Of a DNA stretch of 64,000 nt, positions 10,806-22,274 are shown in pieces. The DNA comes from Castor canadensis (lineage: Eukaryota; Chordata; Mammalia; Rodentia; Castoridae). The notes beneath the pieces are model-generated. The model was not told the origin of the DNA, did not search any database, and worked only from the letters and a program-made list of their open reading frames with translations. The position numbers and the translations under genes are program-made. The stretch is taken from positions 127,853,490-127,917,489 of the forward strand of contig NC_133396.1 in the NCBI RefSeq assembly GCF_047511655.1. The letters are read 5' to 3'. Position 1 is the first letter of the stretch. Each line of letters begins with the position of its first letter.

Positions 10806-11579
10806 GTGAACAGGGAGCACCCTTGCAATTCTTCTGCAAATTTGGAGCTGTTATCCTGAGAAACTGCTAACAAAAGAGTAGTTTTAAGAGTGGCTTCGTG
10901 TAAAACAAATTTATATCTAGAAAAGAAACCTAATCAGTAAGGTATCGGTATCAAAGAGCCCAAAAAGAGGGCTGAGGAGACTTTATTACATGAGAAACAA
11001 TGCATAAGAAGACAACCTTTATTCATCATAAAACTGCTCCCCTCCTGCTCCTGTAACTTGTGTCAACACCATTCCCTTGAAGCCTCCAGCCCCAATGCCT
11101 TTCCCCAGAGGAAGGTTAAATCATAGTTTGTATACATCCATAATATTCTTTTCCTGTTAATATTTTGTGTCAATTTAACTTGTAGACCAGTTAAAGAACC
11201 TAGAAATGTGGAAGGAATCCATTTTTCAGTCCCCTACAGTAAGCACTCCCATTACCAGACATTCAACCCCCTCACTGGTACAGGTGAAGAAACTTCTGAT
11301 TATCTCCTACTTACTTTCTATCCCAAAATGGTGTCTTTCTCCAAGTCTCCACTCTCCAGGCCAAATAATGAATTCAGTTTCTGGAATTTGCCTAGCCCCT
11401 TTACCACTCCTCTTAGCATTTTTCAGACTTTTCAAACTGCAAGTTGTACATCAATTAATCTAACATTCCCTTAAAATTAATGGAATAGAACAGAAAATAA
11501 AGTAGTGCATAACAAAGCTAGATTGTGTATTGTGGAACTTGTTTCTGTTATACAACAGCCAATACCAATGACTCAGCTA

Positions 11580-11750
11580 CTTTGTGTTAGACACTCTTTA
11601 CAGCACAATACACACAGTAACTCATGTGATCCTTATGCAAATCCTATGAGGTAGATAACATACTGTCTTCATTTTCATAAGAGAACTGAAGAGGAAGATA
11701 ACTTGCCCAAAATCATGGAGTCCAAGCACTCTGTCTGCAGAAGCCAGAAA
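11580..11750 (-). repeat. MIR SINE, antisense
   Basis: CTCATGTGATCCTTATGCAA, CCTATGAGGTAGATAACAT and AACTTGCCCAAAATCATG follow the reverse complement of MIR in order. Confidence 0.7.
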
Positions 11751-12033
11751 TCTTAACAACCACCCATCCTGCATATAACAGGTCACAATATTTAAAAAGA
11801 TTTTGGTTTTTTGTATTCAACAAGTCACAATACAAAATTTATTCTTCAAGGGTGACCATGGTTAAAATCTGAAAGCCACTACCTTAGCATCTATCCTTTC
11901 TCATTTCCCCATGCCTCAAAAATTCTTAACTCATTTTTTAAACTAGGTCAAAAGTCACCTATCTCCTTAGTCGAGGCTTTTCTGAATCCCCAAGGCAAAA
12001 TGATGACGCTGAACACATCTATTAAAACACTTA

Positions 12034-12114
12034 TTTGGGCATTGGGGTGTGGCTATGAGAACACCTGCTTAGACAAGGCCCTAGGTTCACTCCCCAGCAC
12101 CCCCACACAAAAAA
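12034..12114 (+). repeat. ID SINE
   Basis: GCATTGGGGTGTGGCTATGA, GGTTCACTCCCCAGCACCC and an A-run mark an ID element. It is slightly diverged in the middle. Confidence 0.7.
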
Positions 12115-12879
12115 ATTACTATATTCATGTTTCTGTGTGTGTCCCTACTAGACTGAAATCATAGGGAACGGAGTCTTATTCTTTCCATGACCAGTGGCTT
12201 CCACCCTATACTTAGTCCAAGAGACTAAAGGTAGAGTTCAAATCTCTACCTTCGAAGACAACTCTAAGACTAACATGAAACTTCCTAGAATACTGTAAAG
12301 AAATTCATTTAAACTAAAATACTTCCTTATATCAGGACTGTATGAGAAGAGACTAAACCTGAACTGATACATAAGTTAACACCACCAAAAGGCTCCAAGT
12401 TATCTTTGACAGATACTTGTTCCATGTGCGGACAATCCTAAGGCCTGGTGGCGCTTCCTCACCAACAATGATCTTTCCGGAGGACGTTAAAAGAGTAGCA
12501 GCATTTTCTCTGGGTATCACTTTAAAACAGTGGTTTTCAAAGTATAGGATCACTGGAAGGTGTGATGACTAAAATACCTATTTCTGGGAGGCGAGATTTA
12601 AGAACTACATATTCCCGAGTCCCATTCCGTGATATTCTGTTTCAGGAGGTCTAGATTTAGCCCCAAAACGGGCATTTTTGAAACAATCTGAGGCAGGCAG
12701 GTCCGCAGCCCTAAAAATTATTAAAAATCTTAAGTCATGTCAATGTCAACTCTCTCCACCTCCCTCTGTCCCACAAAGCGTCCCGGTACGCCTCAAATTT
12801 TTTGTGTCTGGTTAAGTATCGCTAATCCCACAACCCCGACTTTACGTTGGTGAGCGTGGCCTCACTTAACTCCACCTCC

Positions 12880-13330
12880 ATTTTTATCTAAGCTCACACC
12901 CATCCCCCACCAGCCCTCCTTCCGCCACCATCGGAGGCCGCCACCCACACCTCAAGCTCCTTCCGCGCGCTCGCCACCCCGCTCCGGGGCCCGGACAAGT
13001 GGCGGCACCACAGCTTGCTCTCCCTCCTCCTTCCCCTCCCGGCTTGCGGGCACCCCGCAGACCAAGCCCGACAGCCACACCTTACGGCCGCTCCATGAGT
13101 TGCCCCCACTCCGAATCCAGGGGGAAGGGTGGCAATCGCAAGTCTTAAGCCCTCAGCAGCATTTTGAAACGGCGAGTAATGAGGACGCAACTTCCGGCCT
13201 CCCAAACCCATCTCGCGCGAGAGCTTCCGGTGAGGCCTCCGAAACCATAGATGAGGTCGATCTGGAGGACTAGAGTGCTAGAGAGGCTACGCCGGCTACA
13301 GTAGAGTAGACCCTCTTCTGGAGAGAGAGT
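12880..13330. promoter_or_regulatory. CpG-rich promoter island, probably MDM4
   Basis: CpG density rises sharply here compared with the flanks. ETS-type motifs (ACTTCCGG at 13,192-13,199 and CTTCCGG near 13,225) and the palindrome TCTCGCGCGAGA (13,211-13,222) are present, and there is no obvious TATA box. These are features of housekeeping promoters and often of bidirectional ones. The human PIK3C2B and MDM4 promoters are divergent and, as I recall, about 20 kb apart; the spacing here to the second island is about 22 kb. The gene assignment is by synteny only. On the left part the minus strand is open for 105 codons (12,894-13,211), which I regard as a by-product of GC content. Confidence 0.65.
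13086..13225 (-). other. candidate non-coding exon 1 of MDM4
   Basis: On the minus strand a region that starts near the ETS/palindrome cluster runs to GAGCGGCC followed by GTAAGG (donor at 13,085-13,084). That gives an exon of about 140 nt. It holds no convincing coding start, in keeping with the untranslated first exon of MDM4. The start coordinate is an estimate, and no transcript evidence is available here. Confidence 0.4.
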
Positions 13331-15456
13331 CGCCGATCCTGGACAACGGAAACTAGTGAGGTCGCGGGAGAGAATACTTGGGGAACTCTCAGAGTCTTGT
13401 GATAGCTACATAGTGTCATAGGAGATCAGAAAACAGGGACGGGAGAGAGTTAGGTGCGTAGTCAGAGGCATCCTTCAGTTCTTCAGGAAAATGACGCTTT
13501 CTTGCCACTCCCTCTGTTCCCTAATGTACCTTTGTCATCCTTACTCCCCACGGGTTGACAGAAAGGGGGAAACAGAGCCCCCTGTGTTGTCGCTCAATGG
13601 GGGAAGATAAAACAGGTTATTGAGTAACAATTACAAGATAAATGGTAAATGCCAAAAGAGGTGCAAAGAACAGTGAGAGCTAATTTGGGTCACACAAGCA
13701 GGTCATCTAATCTCTCGATATGGAAGCGCCTTGGGCAGACCTCTCCAACAAGCTTTATTCAACTGCTGCCGGTTTGCCCAGAGGTATAGCCTCCCGCAAA
13801 TACCTCATTTTACTTATTTCAGGAGAATCCTGAGTTTAGAGGATTTCCTAAACTGAAATAATTTACCTCGTAATTAGGTTTACCTCTGCACTTTACAGAA
13901 CAGAGTACGGTTTCATTATTTTCAATACTCAATTATTTGAAGACAGCTTCCAATTCCCGTCCTCTACCCTCTCCCTACTTTCTCTGCAAGCTAGAAACCC
14001 CTGAGTTTTTAACTTTTTTTTTTTTTAACATGTCTTTGAACCCCCTGTCTCTTTGGTCGCTATCTTCTGGACAAACACCTGTTCGTTCTTTTTAAAATGT
14101 GGCTACCAGAGATAGGTTCATACGCATGCAAAATAAAATTGGGCAATGACTTTCCTTCATTTACATCTTAAATCTTGCTCTACTTCCAGCATAATCTCTC
14201 CCTAACTGGGAGGATCGGAGTTCTGTAAAAGAGCTGAAGAAGTAAGTCTCTTTTTCACAGTTGCTCACGACCAACGACAAAAAAAAAAAAAACTTTTTTT
14301 TAAGATGCAGAGGGGCTTTTTTAGGTGAACCACAACAACTATTCCCCCTGTTTTTGTGTAACTACTTAAAAAAAAAAAAACAGTAATTTGTTTTGGGTCT
14401 TTTAAATAGTATTTAGTTAGCAGTAGGTGCCTTTCTCCTAGAGGAGTGGCGGAATTAAGATTCCCATGCCACAAAGTTCAGTTTGTTTAAGGTCAACGAG
14501 TATTTGTTGAACACCCATGTGCCACAGCCTAACCTAGAGGCTTCCAAAACAAGTAACACCTGGAATCTGGCAATTGGAGCAGTCAGACTGTCAGGTCAAG
14601 AGAATGTGGTAAGTGCAGTGATTGATGAGCTGCTGTTAGTCTCAGCTGGAGGGTCAAGGGACAGTAACTCTTTAATTGTTGCATTTTGCAACATATTGAT
14701 CAACATATTTAATCTGTCTCCCTTTAAAGCCTTGATAAATATGTTGAATAGCTAAGAATAGAGCTTTGCCCATCATGATTGACACTGGTTTGTGATTAAT
14801 TGCTCAGTAATCATCCAAACACCAGTGACTACCTAATGGTAATGTACAGCAGTATTTCATAAGACTTCATCAAGTGACTTCCTATAAAAAAATTACTATA
14901 TTCCTTTTCTAACAGTCAAATAAATAACCTTACCATAGAAATGAAATTGGCTGAAGAATTAATAACTAACTCTTAGTACCACTTCCTTCTCTGAAAAGGA
15001 AAAACTTCTTTATCTAATAAACAGGAAATCTGGGTTATAGTCTAGCTATTTCTAGAAACCAGATGTTACACAGTTCTTCAGATTTTCAGTATCCCAATCT
15101 GTAAAATAAGATGATTGAATTACACATTTTTTTCTATGACAGTTCATTTTAAAAGATTTAATAGTCAATATTACTGGTCTATAGCTTTTCTGAAAAAAAG
15201 AAAGATACAATGAATCACCTTATACATACAAAAAGGTATAAAAAAGAAGATAACCTTTTTCCCACCACTCTTCCTAAGGAGCAATATTCCACCTACACAA
15301 AGTTCTTTCTTTGTCGTCTTCCTCCTTCAACTTCAGAGGGTATCTGAGTTTGATATTTACCCCCATTACGCATTTTTTAGATGTTTAGGATTTATGTATG
15401 TGTATATTTCTTAAAAGCATTTTCTGCTCTTAATTTTATTATAAATGGCATCAAGC
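13331..15456. other. intergenic, nothing recognised
   Basis: This stretch holds only A/T homopolymer runs (near 14,016, 14,279 and 14,368) and diverged sequence. I see no gene, RNA or repeat that I can name. Confidence 0.5.
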
Positions 15457-15645
15457 AGCTGGGCACCAGTGGCTCACGTCTGTAATCCCAGGAGGCAGAG
15501 ATCAGGAGGATCACAGTTCGAAGCCAGCCCTGGGCAAATAGTTCTTGAGACCCTATCTGAAAAGAAAACCATCACAAACAAGGACTGGTGGAGTGGCTTA
15601 AGGTGTAGGCCCTGAGTTCAAGGCCCAGTAACACACACACACAAA
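15457..15645 (+). repeat. composite B1-ID SINE with target-site duplication
   Basis: B1-like head (GGGCACCAGTGGCTCACG) and ID-like tail. It is flanked by AAATGGCATCAAGC on both sides (ending near 15,456, and 15,646-15,659). The tail ends in (CA)n plus A-run. Confidence 0.85.
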
Positions 15646-18600
15646 AAAATGGCATCAAGCTATATATATGTCCTGCCCTACAGCTTACATTTTTGTTCAT
15701 TGTAAAGGTCAGTGATATTAAATTGTATAGTTAATTCATTTTCACTTACAATAATATTGTTGTATGCTAATATATTAAATTGTATAAATCTAGAATGAAT
15801 TGTATAAATCCAGAAAGAAAGAAACAACAGTCCCACTAGAGTCTTTTTAAAGTTACTTTTGTGTTGCCAGGTTTTGAGGACACAGTCCAGTGTTCTTCCT
15901 GGGGTGCTCACTTTACTCGAGTGTTAGTGTGCTTAAGAGTGCAACGGTGCACACTGCTGTCTCAGTAGTGAGTAGCACCTGGTATGGTGCCTCCCAGGAT
16001 GGCTCCAGCTTCTTTCTGCTCTAGGTTGACCAAGGGGTAATCTCTGGGTTGGTATAGGTATGCTGGGAACTCGAGTGGTAGGGCTTGAGTCAACAGTCTT
16101 TGATGCCTAAGGGATGACAAGACTGAAGAGAGATTGAGTACATAGTTTCAGAGGAACTCAGAGGGGAGGCCAGAGGGCTGGCCTAAGTAAGGTAACCCAT
16201 ATAACATTTCATAAAGAGAAATGCCTATACCTTTTTGGGGAGCTGTTCTGATCCTAAGCAAGGCAAGGGGTAAGCACTTAGTCCAGGGTAGCCTGGTCTC
16301 AAGAACTAATTTGGTTAATTGTCTTTTTAAGATCTGGCTCATCCCTTCAACTCTTCCTGAGGAGGAGGGACGCCATGGGCTTTGATATTCCCATATTAAT
16401 GCCTTCATTAATTCCTTAATTATGTTGCCTGTGAAGTGGCTCCCGTTATCTGAATCTGTATTTTCAACAAGTCCAAATCGAGGAATTACATTATCCAAAA
16501 GTACTTTGACTACTCCCTTTGCAGTGGCACTTGATAAAGGCATAGACTCGACCTAATTGGTTAGATGGTCTCCTATAACTAGTGAATATTTTAAGTGACC
16601 CACCCAAGGTAACTCTGTATAATCCACCTAAATGCTCTGAAAGGGCCTTAATCCTGTATTCTCCCCGCCGCCACCTCAGAAGTTGTCCTCACAGAACCTG
16701 CTTGTTAACATTTCTGCAAATAGCTCTCAATAACCTGTTTTGCCAAGGTATAAATTCCCAGACATATGTAAACCCTGAGAATAGAGTCACATATGGCTTG
16801 CCTCCCCCAAAGACTCCCCCAGTATAGTTGAGTCATTACTACTCTCACAAGAGGTTTAGAAAGTATTTCTCTCCCATCTGGGAGTAGCCATTTCCCTTCC
16901 AGCATTGGGGAGGCACCCAACATTTTTAGTTGAACATTCTCCAGGGGAGTGAAAACAGGGTTTAGGGATGGTGCCTGGACAACAGGAGTGAGATGTAACA
17001 TTTGGAGTTCTGGATGAAAAGCAGCCTCCTTTGCAGCCTTATCAGCTAAATTGTTTCCCTGAGCCTCTGGGGAGTTACCTCCTCCATGTTCTGGAACATG
17101 AACTATTGCAATTTCTTCAGGAAGTGTAAAGCTCTCTAGCAGTTTAATAATCAATTCCTTGTATATCAGATCCTGTCCCTTACTGTTAATTAATCACCTT
17201 TCCACTCACATCTTCCCAAAGGTATTTATTACCCCAAATGCATACTTAGAATCTGTGTAGATGGTTCCTTCCTTGTCTTTTAGAAACTTTAGAGCCTGAT
17301 TGTGTGCAAACAACTCACAGATCTGAGCGACCAATTATTGAGTAATCTTCCTGACTCAATAACTTAATGTTTCTCCATCCGCCATTGAACACCCACTGTG
17401 TCTTTTCCCTTCGATCATTTTAGAGGAACCATCTATGAATAATTTGAATCCATCCAGAAAGGGAGTCTCTCTGAGGGCTGGCCTAACTTTGGTCTGATAT
17501 TCAATGATATCTAAGCAACAATATTCCATGGTATCTTGTGTTTTCCCTCCCAATAGTAACTCAGCCAGATTTAGGTAATTCTCAGTAATCAGAGCCAGAT
17601 CATCCCTTTCCAATATGATAGCCTTGTATTTTAAAATCCTAGAGCCAGTTAACCACTTCCCCACTTTTTATAAGAGAATGGCCCTAAACTGGTAAGTCAT
17701 TAGAGATATTAGAGATCCCCCAAAAGTCAGCTTCCTGCTCTCTTTGGTCAATAGGGCTGTGGCCACTACTGCTTGGACACATTCTGGCCATCCTTGTGTG
17801 ACAGGATCAAGAATTTTGGATAAGTCCCTCCTCGTTCCTGGGTGAGGACTCCCGAGGCTGTTCCTTATCTACATCAACAAATAGGTGGAAGGGCTTCTCC
17901 AGGGAGGGTAGGGCCAACACAGGGAGTGATCAGAGACTGTTTAAGGTCCTCTATCATTAGAATTTCCTCGTTTCCAAATTAAGGGAGCAGGCTCCTTTTC
18001 TAGTACTATGGAGTATAACGTTTTGGTTCTAAGAGCATAGGATTCTATCCAAAGCCTACAACACCTGATCAATCCTCTTGGTCAGAGGCAGAGGCATGCC
18101 AGTAATCCCCTCTATCCTTTCAGGGCTCAGTCTACATTTTCCTTTACTGACTATGTGTCCCAAATATCTTAACTCTTCCTCTATCAACTGCAGTTTGGTT
18201 TTAGAGAGTCTTAGTCCTTGGTGGCCCAGGAAATTTAAAAGACTGACTGTAGCATTAGTCACCTCTTTTTCAGTGTCTGGAGAACAGAAGATCATCTACA
18301 TATTGTAATAAATTTGTCTGATGGGGAAGGGCAAATTCTTCCAGTGCTTATTCTAAAATTTGACTGAACAAGTTGAGAGAATCTGTGAAACCTTGTGAAA
18401 GAACTGTCCACTGATATTGTTTCCTTCCAGTTTGGGGAATTGAATTGGAGCTCCGCACTCACTTTGTGTCTAAGACATATCTCATTCACTCTTAACCCCC
18501 AAGACCTCCCCCAGCCACCAAGGAATACTTTGCCACCTAATGGCCTTTCTTACTTGGCCTGTGCCCAGAGTTGCCTGGTCGCTGCAGTGTGCTGTGCTTG

Positions 18601-18757
18601 CTAGGGTCCTTTCTCCCTGTGTTGATGAGAGAATCCGCCCCTAGTCCAGGAATGCCCTTCACCCAATACCCCTCACCTCTCACAGAGAGGTGGAGGGGCG
18701 CGCCTCCCCCAGAAGGGACTTCTGGGCACCTCTCCCAGATGCAAGTACTCTGAGGTT

Positions 18758-18775
18758 TTCCCAGCCCACGCACCA
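18758..18775 (-). other. ERV primer-binding site, tRNA-Gly type
   Basis: Just inside the 5' LTR the minus strand resembles the 18-base 3' end complement of tRNA-Gly. That would place the element among class I ERVs primed by tRNA-Gly. The match is close but not exact, as expected for a fossil. Confidence 0.55.
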
Positions 18776-18778
18776 AGT

Positions 18779-19162
18779 TGTAGAAATGAAAGTTCCAGTG
18801 GAAGACACGGTAACAATGAATTGTCTCAGCAATGCAAAAGTTTACTTTTGACCAGAAGGGTATGAGTATGCTGGCAAGCAGGGCAAGCACAAAAGAGACA
18901 GGCAGTGTCCCTCCTTATATCTCTGACACAACTGACCCTGCCTCTTGATCTGATCTGGATCGGTCCAGATCAAGAGTTCACAATCTTCTCAATTGGCTGA
19001 AATTCTATACTAATTTGGGGGAGGAGTTAAGATACCTACCATCGAGGGCAATTTTCATGGGCAAAGGGGATTAGCAAGAATCAGGAAGAAGCTGCAACTA
19101 CAGATAATGCTGGTAATTAAAATGGTGACACACACTTTGATAGAAAAGACTGCTTTCTCACA
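18779..19162 (-). repeat. 5' LTR of the class I ERV
   Basis: About 384 bp on the minus strand begins TGTGAGAAAGC and ends TTTCTACA, so it has the usual TG...CA ends. A TATA-like GATATAAGG lies inside it. It directly abuts SINE-derived sequence on its outer side. Confidence 0.75.
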
Positions 19163-19218
19163 CTAGGCAGGTGCTCTACCACTTGAGCCACTGTGCCAGC
19201 CCTTTTTTTTTTTTTTTT
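19163..19218 (-). repeat. antisense SINE fragment next to the ERV LTR
   Basis: CTAGGCAGGTGCTCTACCACTT and GAGCCACTGTGCCAGCCC followed by a T-run are part of an antisense composite SINE. It starts exactly at the LTR edge, which suggests the retrovirus landed in an existing SINE. Confidence 0.6.
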
Positions 19219-19227
19219 ATAAATATT

Positions 19228-19320
19228 TAAGGACTGAGGATATAGCTCAGAGGTGGAGTACTTAGCTAGAATGTGTCAGGTCCTTGGTATAATCACCAGC
19301 ACCACAATAAATAAATAAAT
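19228..19320 (+). repeat. ID SINE
   Basis: AAGGACTGAGGATATAGCTC, TCACCAGCACCAC and a (AAAT)n tail identify a diverged ID element. Confidence 0.7.
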
Positions 19321-19871
19321 TTAGGTATTCCCAATTATTTGTTGTGACAAACAGTGCTGCTGTCAACCTACTCAAACTTGTCTCCATGTGCACCATAGGC
19401 AGAATTATTAGGTCACAGGCTGTACATACCACACACTTCAGTAGATCATACCAAAGTGCTTTCCAAAGTAATTGTATAAATATATACTCCTGACAGGCAT
19501 GTATAAGAAGGCTGTTGCTTCATGTCTTTGCCAGTCATCAGCATTTTCAGATTATAGGAAAACCTGATAGATGTGCAATGGTTTCTCCTCATGGTTTGTT
19601 TTATGTGATTATTAGCAGGACTGAAGATTTTTCCATAGTTATTGACTTAAGGTTCCTCATCTATGAACTGCCTAATTTTATCTTTTGTCCATTTTTCTAT
19701 TGGGTTTTTTTTTCTTATTAATTTGTAACAGTTCTTTATATAATCTGGATACTAATTCTTCTTGGTTATATGTATTACAGTTATCATCTTCACAATTATA
19801 GCTTGCTTTCACTTTTTAAATTTTACCTTTGATAAGCCTATTTGTTTGTTTGGGTTTTTTGTTTGTTTTTT

Positions 19872-19995
19872 GAAGACAGGATAGCCCAGGGTGACCTTTA
19901 GCTCACTATGTAGCTCAGATAGTCTACAAACTCACAATTCTTCTGCCTCAGCTTCCCAAGTACTGGCACTACAGGTGTGCACAACCACACTGGCA
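19872..19995 (-). repeat. B1 SINE, antisense
   Basis: CTCACTATGTAGCTCAGATAG, TCTGCCTCAGCTTCCCAAG and TACAGGTGTGCACAACCAC follow antisense B1 from end to end. Confidence 0.75.
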
Positions 19996-20004
19996 GTAAA
20001 CAAG

Positions 20005-20245
20005 TTTTGTTTTGTTTTTGGCAGCACTGGAGTTTGAACTCAGGGCCTCATACTTGCCAGGCTGGCCCACTTACCACTTGAGCCACTCCACCAACCCTAA
20101 ATTAATGTTGTGCTGGGATCTAAACAAGTTTTTTAATGAAGTAAAACTTATTATTTTCCTTTATTTTTTGTGATTTTTATTTTTTAACTTGACTTCACAC
20201 TTGTTAGGCAGGTTCTCTACCACTTGAGCCACACCTCCAGCCCAA
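20005..20245 (-). repeat. two antisense ID-type SINE pieces
   Basis: One piece (20,005-20,100) has TTTGAACTCAGGGCCTCATA and CACTTGAGCCACTCCACC. A shorter one (20,195-20,245) has CTACCACTTGAGCCACACC. Confidence 0.65.
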
Positions 20246-20474
20246 TTTTTAAATATATATTATTTAAGGGATTTTTTTTTTCTGTCTTTGTGCCATAAAA
20301 ATGCTCTTATATATTTTCTTGTAAAAGTTTGAAAGATCTGCTTTTCACAATTAAGCCATTAATCTGTTTAGAACTGATTTTTGTGCATGTTGTGATAGAC
20401 TGATCCAATTTTATTGTTTCAATTTGAATAATAAATTATGGCTGTATTACTGGATGTAGGGCTTTTTAATTAAT

Positions 20475-20648
20475 GTTTCTTTCCTATTAACATAATCATT
20501 GAAGATTTTGTAAAAGAGATATAATTTGAGTGGGGCCTTAAAAAATAAGTAGGATTTCAAGAGGCAGAGATTGGAGAAGGCATTTGAAGAAGTGGGATGG
20601 CATGAATAAAGAGGAGGGAAGGATGAGGAATTAGAAGACAAAATCTGA
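20475..20648 (-). mobile_element. L2 LINE fragment, antisense
   Basis: AATTTGAGTGGGGCCTTAAA, GATTGGAGAAGGCATTTGA and GATGGCATGAATAAAGAG resemble antisense L2 (the stretch that normally describes 'gagacctgaaggatga' in that orientation). Diverged. Confidence 0.45.
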
Positions 20649-20650
20649 AC

Positions 20651-20845
20651 CAGGTGCTGGTGGCTCACGCCTGCAATCCTAGCAACTCAGGAGGCAGAGA
20701 TCAGGAGGATTGAAGTTCAAAGCCAGCCTGGGCAAACAGTTCATGAGAACCTATCTTGAAAAAACCCAACACAAAAAAGAGCTGGTGGAGTGGTTCAAGG
20801 AGTAGGCTCTGAGTTCAAACCCCAGTACTGCAAAAAAGAAAAGAA
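20651..20845 (+). repeat. composite B1-ID SINE
   Basis: CCAGGTGCTGGTGGCTCACG, the B1-like body and the ID-like tail (AGCTGGTGGAGTGGTTCAAG) with an A-rich end. Confidence 0.9.
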
Positions 20846-20944
20846 GAAAAGTCACAGTCTGAGAAGAACCCAGTTTAACGGAAGAGTTGGTTATTATGCA
20901 TAAGATCGATTGGTATTGGTTGTAGGATGAGATATAATATTGAA

Positions 20945-21480
20945 TTACACTAGTGTAATAGCTATACTATGTGGCTTAAAAGTGGCTAGTCCAAACTGAG
21001 ATGTGCTGTTAGTGTAAAATACACATCAGAGTTCAAAGACTTATTAGGGAAAAAAACCCATAAAATATCTCATTAAAAATGTTTTACGTTGATTACATAT
21101 TAAAAAATACTATTTTGGATATACTGGGTTGAATAAAAATATTGTTAAAATTAGCTTCACTGTTTCTTTTTGCTTTTTATTTATTTATTTATTTATTTTT
21201 TTTTTGCAGGAACTGGGGCTTGAACTGAGGGCCTTCACCTTGAGCCACTTTGCCAGGTCTTTTTGTGTTAGGTATTTTCAAGATAGGGTCTCACAAATTT
21301 ATTTGCCTAGGCTGGCTTTGAATGGTGATCCTCCTGATCTCTGCCTCCTGAGTAGCTAGGATTACAGGCATGAGCCACCGGCACCTGGCTTCTTTTTACT
21401 TTCTAAAATATGGTTACTAGAAATTTTCTAATTACATATGTGGCTTGCATCATATTTCTATTGGTTGGTGCTAGAATAGA
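20945..21480 (-). mobile_element. non-autonomous hAT-type DNA transposon, split by a SINE
   Basis: CTATGTGGCTTAAAAGTGG, AACTGAGATGTGCTGTTAG, TATCTCATTAAAAATG and GGCTTGCATCATATTTCTATT belong to one old mammalian MITE-like family that I associate with the hAT-Charlie group. The family name is uncertain. A composite SINE at 21,185-21,392 splits it. Confidence 0.5.
21185..21392 (-). repeat. composite B1-ID SINE, antisense
   Basis: T-run, GGCTTGAACTGAGGGCCTTC, then the B1 body and TGAGCCACCGGCACCTGG at the head. Full length. Confidence 0.9.
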
Positions 21481-21579
21481 ATGCTAGCAAAATAGGCTGG
21501 AGCTAGATCATGGAGGATTTCGAATGTACAGGTATTCAAACGTTATTTTAAAAGTTGCTATAAAAAAATTCCAAGTGAG

Positions 21580-21783
21580 CCAGGTGCTGGTGACTCACAT
21601 CTGTAATCCTAGCTACTCAGGAAGTAGAGATCAGTAGGTTCGCAGTTCCAAGTCAGTTGAAGCAAACAGTTCATGAGACCCTATCTTGGAAAAAACCCAT
21701 CACAAAAAAAGGGCTGGTGGAGTGGCTCAAGGTGTAGGCTCTAGTTCAAAACCCAGTACTGCCAAAAAAAAAAAAAAAAAAAA
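21580..21783 (+). repeat. composite B1-ID SINE
   Basis: GAGCCAGGTGCTGGTGACTC head, GGGCTGGTGGAGTGGCTCAAG tail start and an A-run of about 20. A short CCAAGTG repeat flanks it as a possible target duplication. Confidence 0.9.
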
Positions 21784-21959
21784 ACCAAAAACCCAAGTGT
21801 TATTCAATACATAGTAGGGAAGAAACAAGGTTCTGAACAAAAAAAAGACAAATATTCTTGATGTCATGACTCAGTGTCCCATCTATACACAGCCAATTTT
21901 AGAAACCATTCTCCATTAGTTCTTGGTAGTGTTTGGATGTGTTTCCCCTACAGAAGGGG

Positions 21960-22060
21960 ATTTTGTTTTGTTTTGTTTGTGGCACTGGGGTTTGCACTCA
22001 GGGCCTCATACTTGTTATTTGCTAAAAACGCACTTCTTACCACTTGAACACTACCAGCCT
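21960..22060 (-). repeat. ID-type SINE, antisense
   Basis: TGGCACTGGGGTTTGCACTC, AGGGCCTCATACTTG and CACTTGAACACTACCAGCC. A small internal insertion is present. Confidence 0.65.
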
Positions 22061-22274
22061 ACTATTGTTTTTCATGTAACCTGATTGGAACAAGCCTAAT
22101 GTGTGCTCCTTTGAGTGGGAACTTGGACTATTAATGTGCCAGACTTTTGCTGATGGGATAAAGTTCTTCCTTTTGCCTGAAATTAATTTTGTCAGCTTTC
22201 AAGAATCTCTACAGCTCCGTCCACTCCAATCAAATATGTTAAGCGTCTGTGGAAGTCTTTATATGACTTCCTAT

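Larger units (their letters stand above)
1..13085 (-). other. presumed MDM4 intron 1 (repeat-rich, no coding exon seen)
   Basis: This stretch holds no open frame that I can link to a protein. It lies downstream, on the minus strand, of the CpG island at 12.9-13.3 kb. Synteny with the human PIK3C2B - tRNA-Lys pair - MDM4 interval suggests it is the first intron of MDM4. I searched for the reverse complement of the MDM4 start exon (protein beginning MTSFSTSAQ in human) and did not find it, so that exon should lie left of the window. The content is mostly LTR, L1, L2 and SINE fossils, listed separately. The stretches 791-1360, 2790-3470 and 7624-8482 show nothing recognisable to me. The assignment to MDM4 is inference. 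Confidence 0.45.
15840..19162 (-). mobile_element. class I (gammaretrovirus-like) endogenous retrovirus, broken
   Basis: A retroviral fossil lies on the minus strand. Its 5' LTR is at the right end. Pol-derived parts follow leftward in the expected order: reverse transcriptase (about 18,490-18,060, with L-R-Y-L-G-H-I-V), RNase H (about 17,700-16,700, with N-L-A-D-K-A-A-K) and integrase (about 16,560-16,150, with D-N-G-S-H-F-T and E-Y-Q-S-P-W-R). The order and motifs fit class I ERVs. Gag, env and a 3' LTR were not recognised. It is broken in many places, perhaps ten or more, and cannot be functional. It looks moderately old. The left boundary is approximate. Confidence 0.85.
19325..20470 (-). 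mobile_element. old L1 fragment, antisense, interrupted by SINEs
   Basis: CAAAGTGCTTTCCAAAGTAA, TTTGCCAGTCATCAGCA and, after the SINEs, TGTTTAGAACTGATTTTTGTG with GATCCAATTTTATTG are antisense L1. A B1 and two ID-type fragments interrupt it. Confidence 0.6.

Noticed and set aside
12894-13211. 105-codon minus-strand frame in the 13-kb CpG island
   Set aside because: It spans a good splice donor (13,085) and has no recognisable content. Best seen as untranslated exon plus intron.
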